Positions 6,911-10,369 of a stretch of DNA of 10,369 bases are shown piece by piece (the stretch's first letter is position 1; each line of letters opens with the position of its first letter). A program made the translations under genes and the position numbers. Origin of the DNA: Hadarchaeum sp964343275 (GTDB taxonomy: Archaea > Hadarchaeota > Hadarchaeia > Hadarchaeales > Hadarchaeaceae); the NCBI GenBank assembly GCA_964343275.1, contig CAYFIY010000035.1:1-10369 (forward strand), read 5' to 3'. The notes beneath the pieces were generated by a model that did no database searches, was not told the origin of the DNA, and worked only from the letters and a program-made list of their open reading frames with translations.

Positions 6911-8216
6911 TTAATTCCCCCATTCGGGCCAACAAATCATCAGAAGTTCTTTGTGCTCGCTCTAAAACTTTCGTTTCGTTTAGAGTAATTAATTTTCTCC
7001 CTTGCATCAGCACCTTTCCATCAACCACAACAGTGTCTACATCACTTCCAAGGGAGCTGTAGACGAGGTGGGATACAACGTTGCGAATTGGGGTGAGATG
7101 AGGTTTTTTCATATCGACCGTTATCAAATCTGCTTTCTTGCCAGCTTCAAGGGAACCAATCTCCTCCTGGAGCCCCAGAGCTGTAGCGCCATTTATGGTG
7201 GCCATTTCCAAGACCGATATGGCTGGAACTACGACGGGATCTAGTTTATGAACCTTGCTGAGAAGGGCTGCAAACTTCATCTCCTCGAACATGTCAAGAG
7301 AATTGTTCGATGCCGCACCATCTGTTCCCAAAGCGATGGGAATACCATTCACAAGCATTTCTTGGACGGGGGCCGCGCCGCATCCGATTTTCATATTGCT
7401 CACTGGATTGTGAACTGGCTTTACTTCCTTATTTCGTAACAATTTGATTTCATTATCAGATAGCCAAACGCAGTGAGCGGCCAGCACCTCTGGCCCTAAA
7501 AACCCTATCGAGTCCAGATATTCGACCGGTCGCTTGCCGTATTTCTCAATTGTTTGTTCTATCTCGTCTCGAGTTTCCGAGATGTGGATGTGAATACCGA
7601 CTGCGTGTTTTTTGGCCAATTCTTTTACTTCCGCGAGACAATCCGTTGAGCAGGTATATGGGGCGTGTGGGCCGAACATGGTGAGTATCCTGCCATCGGC
7701 CTTGCCTTGAAAAGATTTGACTAGGTTCTCGCCGATGCTAATTTCTTGTTTCCTCTTCTTTATATCGTCCAGCTCGATTATCCCGTATGATAGCACTCCC
7801 CTGATGCCTGCCTCCTCGACTCCACGTGCCACTTTATCCATGTGAAAATATTGATCGGCGAAACATGTTGTTCCGGACCTAATCATCTCAACACATCCCA
7901 ATAGCGCCCCAACATGGCAATCCTTAGCACTCAAGTTCTTCTCGATCGGCCATATTTTCGTGGAGAGCCATTCCTTGAGTGGCATGTCGTCTGCAACACC
8001 GCGCAGTAAGACCATTGGCAAATGAGTGTGGCCGTTAACTAAACCTGGAAGGACTACTTTACCTCGAGCATCGATTATCTTCTCCGCCTTACCCTTTACA
8101 TTCTCCCCAACGGCGACGATTTTACCGTTCACAACCGCAATAGATCCACGCTTAAAAACCTGCCTATTGGGGGCCATCGTAATTATGTATCCGTCTTTAA
8201 TCAGCAAGTCAAACAT
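6900..8216 (-). CDS. SAH/MTA/5'-deoxyadenosine deaminase (MtaD/DadD type)
   Basis: A metal-dependent amidohydrolase that removes the 6-amino group from adenosine-containing by-products of SAM: S-adenosylhomocysteine, methylthioadenosine, 5'-deoxyadenosine. The 438 residues show the full motif set: HTH metal motif (His63, His65) in NGHTHLPMVLLRGVADD, GPHAPYTCS (182-190), HISE (His211 metal ligand, Glu214 catalytic), AAHCV (His248), HNPVSNMKIGCGAAPV, and LGTDGAASNN (Asp299). This set is closer to MtaD/DadD than to guanine or cytosine deaminases or atrazine hydrolases. The start is taken as ATG 8216 (MFDLLIKDGYIIT), where family homology begins. The frame stays open to a TTG at 8297, but those extra residues look unrelated. 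No strong Shine-Dalgarno is present. It ends in TAA, overlapping the AHCY-family start by 11 bases. Which substrate is preferred cannot be read from the sequence. Confidence 0.9.
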   Translation of the reverse strand: MFDLLIKDGYIITMAPNRQVFKRGSIAVVNGKIVAVGENVKGKAEKIIDARGKVVLPGLVNGHTHLPMVLLRGVADDMPLKEWLSTKIWPIEKNLSAKDCHVGALLGCVEMIRSGTTCFADQYFHMDKVARGVEEAGIRGVLSYGIIELDDIKKRKQEISIGENLVKSFQGKADGRILTMFGPHAPYTCSTDCLAEVKELAKKHAVGIHIHISETRDEIEQTIEKYGKRPVEYLDSIGFLGPEVLAAHCVWLSDNEIKLLRNKEVKPVHNPVSNMKIGCGAAPVQEMLVNGIPIALGTDGAASNNSLDMFEEMKFAALLSKVHKLDPVVVPAISVLEMATINGATALGLQEEIGSLEAGKKADLITVDMKKPHLTPIRNVVSHLVYSSLGSDVDTVVVDGKVLMQGRKLITLNETKVLERAQRTSDDLLARMGELNGN

Positions 8217-8253
8217 ATCCAGCAACCCACTGTATTGTATCAAACAAAACAAC

Positions 8254-8261
8254 ATTTTTAG
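8254..8261 (-). promoter_or_regulatory. Possible TATA-like box of the deaminase/AHCY unit
   Basis: On the - strand this reads CTAAAAAT, about 40 bases before the deaminase ATG at 8216. It would place transcription start near 8231 with a short leader of about 15 bases. The match is modest and no purine-rich BRE precedes it. Confidence 0.3.
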
Positions 8262-8285
8262 AGAGAACCACCGCCGAATCTTTAA

Positions 8286-8296
8286 TGATTGAATCA
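8286..8296. repeat. 11-base inverted repeat TGATT-G-AATCA in the divergent promoter region
   Basis: Perfect 5-bp arms around a single G, between the putative promoters of the - strand deaminase unit and the + strand metG. The position suits an operator for a dimeric regulator, but arms this short can occur by chance, and no second copy was noticed. Confidence 0.3.
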
Positions 8297-8320
8297 ACCC
8301 CGGAATAACTCGGATATGAA

Positions 8321-8351
8321 GTTAAAATAAATGCTGACATCTTAAATATAA
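8321..8351 (+). promoter_or_regulatory. TATA-like boxes of metG
   Basis: Two AT-rich boxes precede metG: GTTAAAATAA (8321-8330) and CTTAAATATAA (8341-8351). The first would give a leader of about 30 bases. The second is a better TATA match but would give a leader of about 10 bases, just including the ribosome-binding site GGGTGG (8374-8379), which is four bit-like bases short of the ATG at 8383 (8380-8382 intervene). Confidence 0.4.
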
Positions 8352-8382
8352 ATCCATTCGACACAATTGAGAAGGGTGGAAA

Positions 8383-10197
8383 ATGGCAAAATTCTACATA
8401 ACCACTCCAATTTACTATGTAAACGCAGTGCCGCACCTCGGTCATGCCTACTCCACCGTAGTCGCAGATGTCCTCGCTCGCTGGCACCGTTTATACGGTG
8501 ATGATGTATTTTTTCTTACTGGCTTGGACGAAAACTCCGGGAAAACTGTGGAGGCCGCAAAAGAGAAGGGCTTCGAGAAAATTCAGCAATATGCGGACTC
8601 GATGGCGAAAATGTGGTTGGAGGCTTGGAAGATATTAAACATAAGCTACGACGATTTCATCCGTACTACCCAAGAACGCCATAAGAAAAACGTGTACGAG
8701 TTTTACGAGCGTCTTAAAAAAAGTGGGGACATTTACAAGGGGGTTTACGAGGGGCTGTATTGTGAAGGCTGTGAGGCTTTTTACACGAAAGATGACCTAG
8801 ATGGGGGAAAATGTCCCCTTCACTTTACTACTCCAAAGAAGTTAAAGGAGGAGAATTACTTCTTCAAGCTTTCTAAATATGGAAACCAGATTTTAAAATA
8901 CATAAAGGAGAACCCACATTTCATTCAACCCGAAGCTCGAAGGAATGAAGTAACTGCTTTTCTCAAGCAGGGGCTGCAGGACGTCAGCGTCACCCGTCAA
9001 AAGCTTGACTGGGGAATAAAAGCTCCCGGGGAACACGAGCAGACCATCTGGGTCTGGTTCGATGCCTTGATCAACTACCTACTCATGAAGGATTATTGGG
9101 CGGCTGACGTCCACATCATCGCTAAGGACATAATTAGATTCCACTGCATTGTCTGGCCCGGGATGCTGATGTCCGCGGGTCTGGAACTTCCTGAGAGAAT
9201 TTTCGCCCATGGATTTCTCACAGTGGAAGGGCAGAAAATCAGCAAATCTCTGGGCAATGTTATCGCCCCCTCCTATTTGGTTGAAAAGTACACCTCGGAC
9301 GTTGTTAGATACTTCCTGATCAGGGAGATCTCTTTTGGTCAAGATGGAAATTTCTCAGAAGTCAGCCTACAAACCAGGCTCAATGACGAACTAGCTGATG
9401 TTTTGGGGAACTTCGTGCATCGTGTGTTAACTTTCATCCGAGACCGTTTCCACTCAACAGTCCCAGAAGGCCAGATCGACGATATTATAAAGAGTGAAAC
9501 GCTGGAACGGGTGAAAAGGGTAGAAAAGCTGCTCTTGGAGTTAAAGTTGACAAATGCGCTGGAGGAAATTATGACAATCGCCAAGCGTGGAAACGAATAT
9601 TTTCAATCAAACAAGCCATGGGAGACCATAAAAAAAGATACAAAGAAGGCAGCGAGTTGTATGCTGAACTGCATAAATCTAGTTAACGTCCTTTGCGTGG
9701 CTCTCAATCCTTTCATGCCTTCAGTCACAACAATATTATCCAAGCAACTAGCCCACGAAATTAGCAGCTGGGAACAGGCGCATAAGTTTGATATTAAACC
9801 GGGACATTCGATAGGGGAACCATCGACTCTATTCACCAAATTCAAGACCGATAATCCCGAAAAACAAAATACCAGACTCATTCAAATCGAGGACTTTGAA
9901 AAATTGGATATCATTGTGGGTAATATCGTGTCGGTGGCGAAGGTCCCAAAATCAAAGAAGCTCTTGAAGCTCGGGGTAGACCTGAAGGACAGAAAGCGGA
10001 CGCTGGTATCCGGAATCGCGGAACATTACTCCCCCGAAGAGTTAACGGGTAAGAGCATCGCGGTGGTTACTAACTTAAAGCCGATAAAACTTGGTGGTGT
10101 AGTGTCTGAGGGAATGCTTCTCGCGGCAGAAGACGAAAGCGGCATATCAATCCTCACCTTCGACAAGTCCGTCAAACCTGGCTCAAAGGTGAAATAG
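8383..10197 (+). CDS. metG: Methionyl-tRNA synthetase, bacterial type, with C-terminal tRNA-binding domain
   Basis: It charges initiator and elongator tRNA-Met with methionine. In its 604 residues are HLGH (18-21) in ITTPIYYVNAVPHLGH, a single zinc knuckle with Cys127, Cys130, Cys144 and His147 (CEGC...CPLH), KISKS (285-289) in the KMSKS loop, the helical anticodon domain, and an appended Trbp111-like OB-fold from about residue 501 (EDFEKLDIIVGNIVSV to the end). The one-knuckle CxxC...CPxH form resembles the Thermus/Bacillus group, whereas the archaeal enzymes I know usually carry two knuckles, so bacterial descent is likely. The first signature reads TGLDENSGKT where bacterial enzymes usually have TGTDEHGQK. 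A GGGTGG ribosome-binding site precedes the ATG. The gene is divergent from the deaminase/AHCY unit and abuts the PHP gene. Confidence 0.95.
   Translation: MAKFYITTPIYYVNAVPHLGHAYSTVVADVLARWHRLYGDDVFFLTGLDENSGKTVEAAKEKGFEKIQQYADSMAKMWLEAWKILNISYDDFIRTTQERHKKNVYEFYERLKKSGDIYKGVYEGLYCEGCEAFYTKDDLDGGKCPLHFTTPKKLKEENYFFKLSKYGNQILKYIKENPHFIQPEARRNEVTAFLKQGLQDVSVTRQKLDWGIKAPGEHEQTIWVWFDALINYLLMKDYWAADVHIIAKDIIRFHCIVWPGMLMSAGLELPERIFAHGFLTVEGQKISKSLGNVIAPSYLVEKYTSDVVRYFLIREISFGQDGNFSEVSLQTRLNDELADVLGNFVHRVLTFIRDRFHSTVPEGQIDDIIKSETLERVKRVEKLLLELKLTNALEEIMTIAKRGNEYFQSNKPWETIKKDTKKAASCMLNCINLVNVLCVALNPFMPSVTTILSKQLAHEISSWEQAHKFDIKPGHSIGEPSTLFTKFKTDNPEKQNTRLIQIEDFEKLDIIVGNIVSVAKVPKSKKLLKLGVDLKDRKRTLVSGIAEHYSPEELTGKSIAVVTNLKPIKLGGVVSEGMLLAAEDESGISILTFDKSVKPGSKVK
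10187..10192 (+). promoter_or_regulatory. Shine-Dalgarno sequence for the PHP gene inside the end of metG
   Basis: AGGTGA within the last codons of metG, five bases before the TTG at 10198. It supports a TTG start directly after the metG TAG and a joint transcript. Confidence 0.6.
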
Positions 10198-10369
10198 TTG
10201 CTCCACTTCGACCTACATGTACATACCACTTACTCAAGTGATGGCAAATGCACCGTAGCTCGTGCTGTCGAAATCGCATGCGCCAAGGGTCTGAGCGGCA
10301 TAGCAATAGTCGATCACAATAACATCTCTGGGCACGGCGAAGCAAAAAAATATTCTAAAGACGGATTTC
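10198..10369 (+). CDS. PHP-domain phosphoesterase, 5' part (3' end outside window)
   Basis: The frame is open from TTG 10198 to the window end (57 codons). The translation begins (M/L)LHFDLHVHTTYSSDG and continues with LSGIAIVDHNNISG. The HxH motif (DLHVHT), the following SSDG and the later DHN are hallmarks of the PHP (polymerase and histidinol phosphatase) metal-dependent phosphoesterase domain. Stand-alone PHP proteins of this kind are often annotated as PHP-domain metal-dependent phosphoesterases (TrpH/YciV type), which cleave nucleoside 3',5'-bisphosphates or RNA ends. The substrate here is unknown because most of the gene is missing. The start is TTG, with no spacer after the metG TAG at 10195-10197, and a good Shine-Dalgarno sequence precedes it, so it is probably co-transcribed with metG. 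Confidence 0.8.
   Translation, partial: MLHFDLHVHTTYSSDGKCTVARAVEIACAKGLSGIAIVDHNNISGHGEAKKYSKDGF

Noticed and set aside
8217..8297. Upstream extension of the deaminase to a TTG at 8297 (27 more residues)
   Set aside because: The extra residues do not resemble amidohydrolase N-termini; family homology starts at ATG 8216 and the extension would remove most of the promoter region.
1..10369. CRISPR array, insertion sequence, defence or phage genes
   Set aside because: No direct repeats, transposase motifs or unusual accessory genes were seen; nearly all sequence is taken up by intact core genes.

Overview
The window reads as a piece of an archaeal chromosome of moderate GC content, densely packed with housekeeping genes. 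The archaeal assignment rests on four things: an aRF1/eRF1-type release factor (GGQ, YxCxxxF, C-terminal zinc pairs), an archaeal-type UMP kinase, a valyl-tRNA synthetase of one of the archaeal types, and archaeal-style start signals (a GGTGAT Shine-Dalgarno sequence, AT-rich TATA-like boxes about 25 bases before starts). The exact lineage cannot be named from the sequence. No mobile element, CRISPR array, tRNA or rRNA was seen.

Layout: (1) bases 1-579, the 3' part of a metallo-beta-lactamase-fold hydrolase gene, + strand; (2) 638-3322, valS, + strand, probably with a leaderless or near-leaderless start; (3) 3323-3444, a short convergent gap holding a hairpin; (4) 4328-3445 on the - strand, a two-gene unit of UMP kinase followed by a tiny zinc-ribbon membrane protein with overlapping ATGA stop/start; (5) 4398-5654, aRF1 (prf1), + strand, divergent from UMP kinase; (6) 8216-5651 on the - strand, a two-gene unit of an MtaD/DadD-type adenosine-moiety deaminase followed by an adenosylhomocysteinase-family gene that starts inside the end of the deaminase; (7) 8217-8382, a divergent promoter region; (8) 8383-10197, metG, + strand, followed without a gap by (9) the start of a PHP-domain phosphoesterase gene that runs off the window.

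The genes fall into translation (valS, aRF1, metG), pyrimidine nucleotide synthesis (UMP kinase) and recycling of S-adenosylmethionine by-products (deaminase plus AHCY family). The most informative unit is the deaminase/AHCY pair. Its close overlap, together with a Glu-Ala-Lys-Thr-Ala purine-site motif in the hydrolase, fits the route described in Methanocaldococcus jannaschii. There S-adenosylhomocysteine is first deaminated to S-inosylhomocysteine and then split to inosine and homocysteine. Other points worth a look are a SIKS sequence in aRF1 where NIKS is expected, a bacterial-type MetRS in an archaeal context, and convergent genes whose stop codons share one CTAG palindrome. I saw no clearly new multi-gene system; the window is mostly ordinary core genes with some unusual details.
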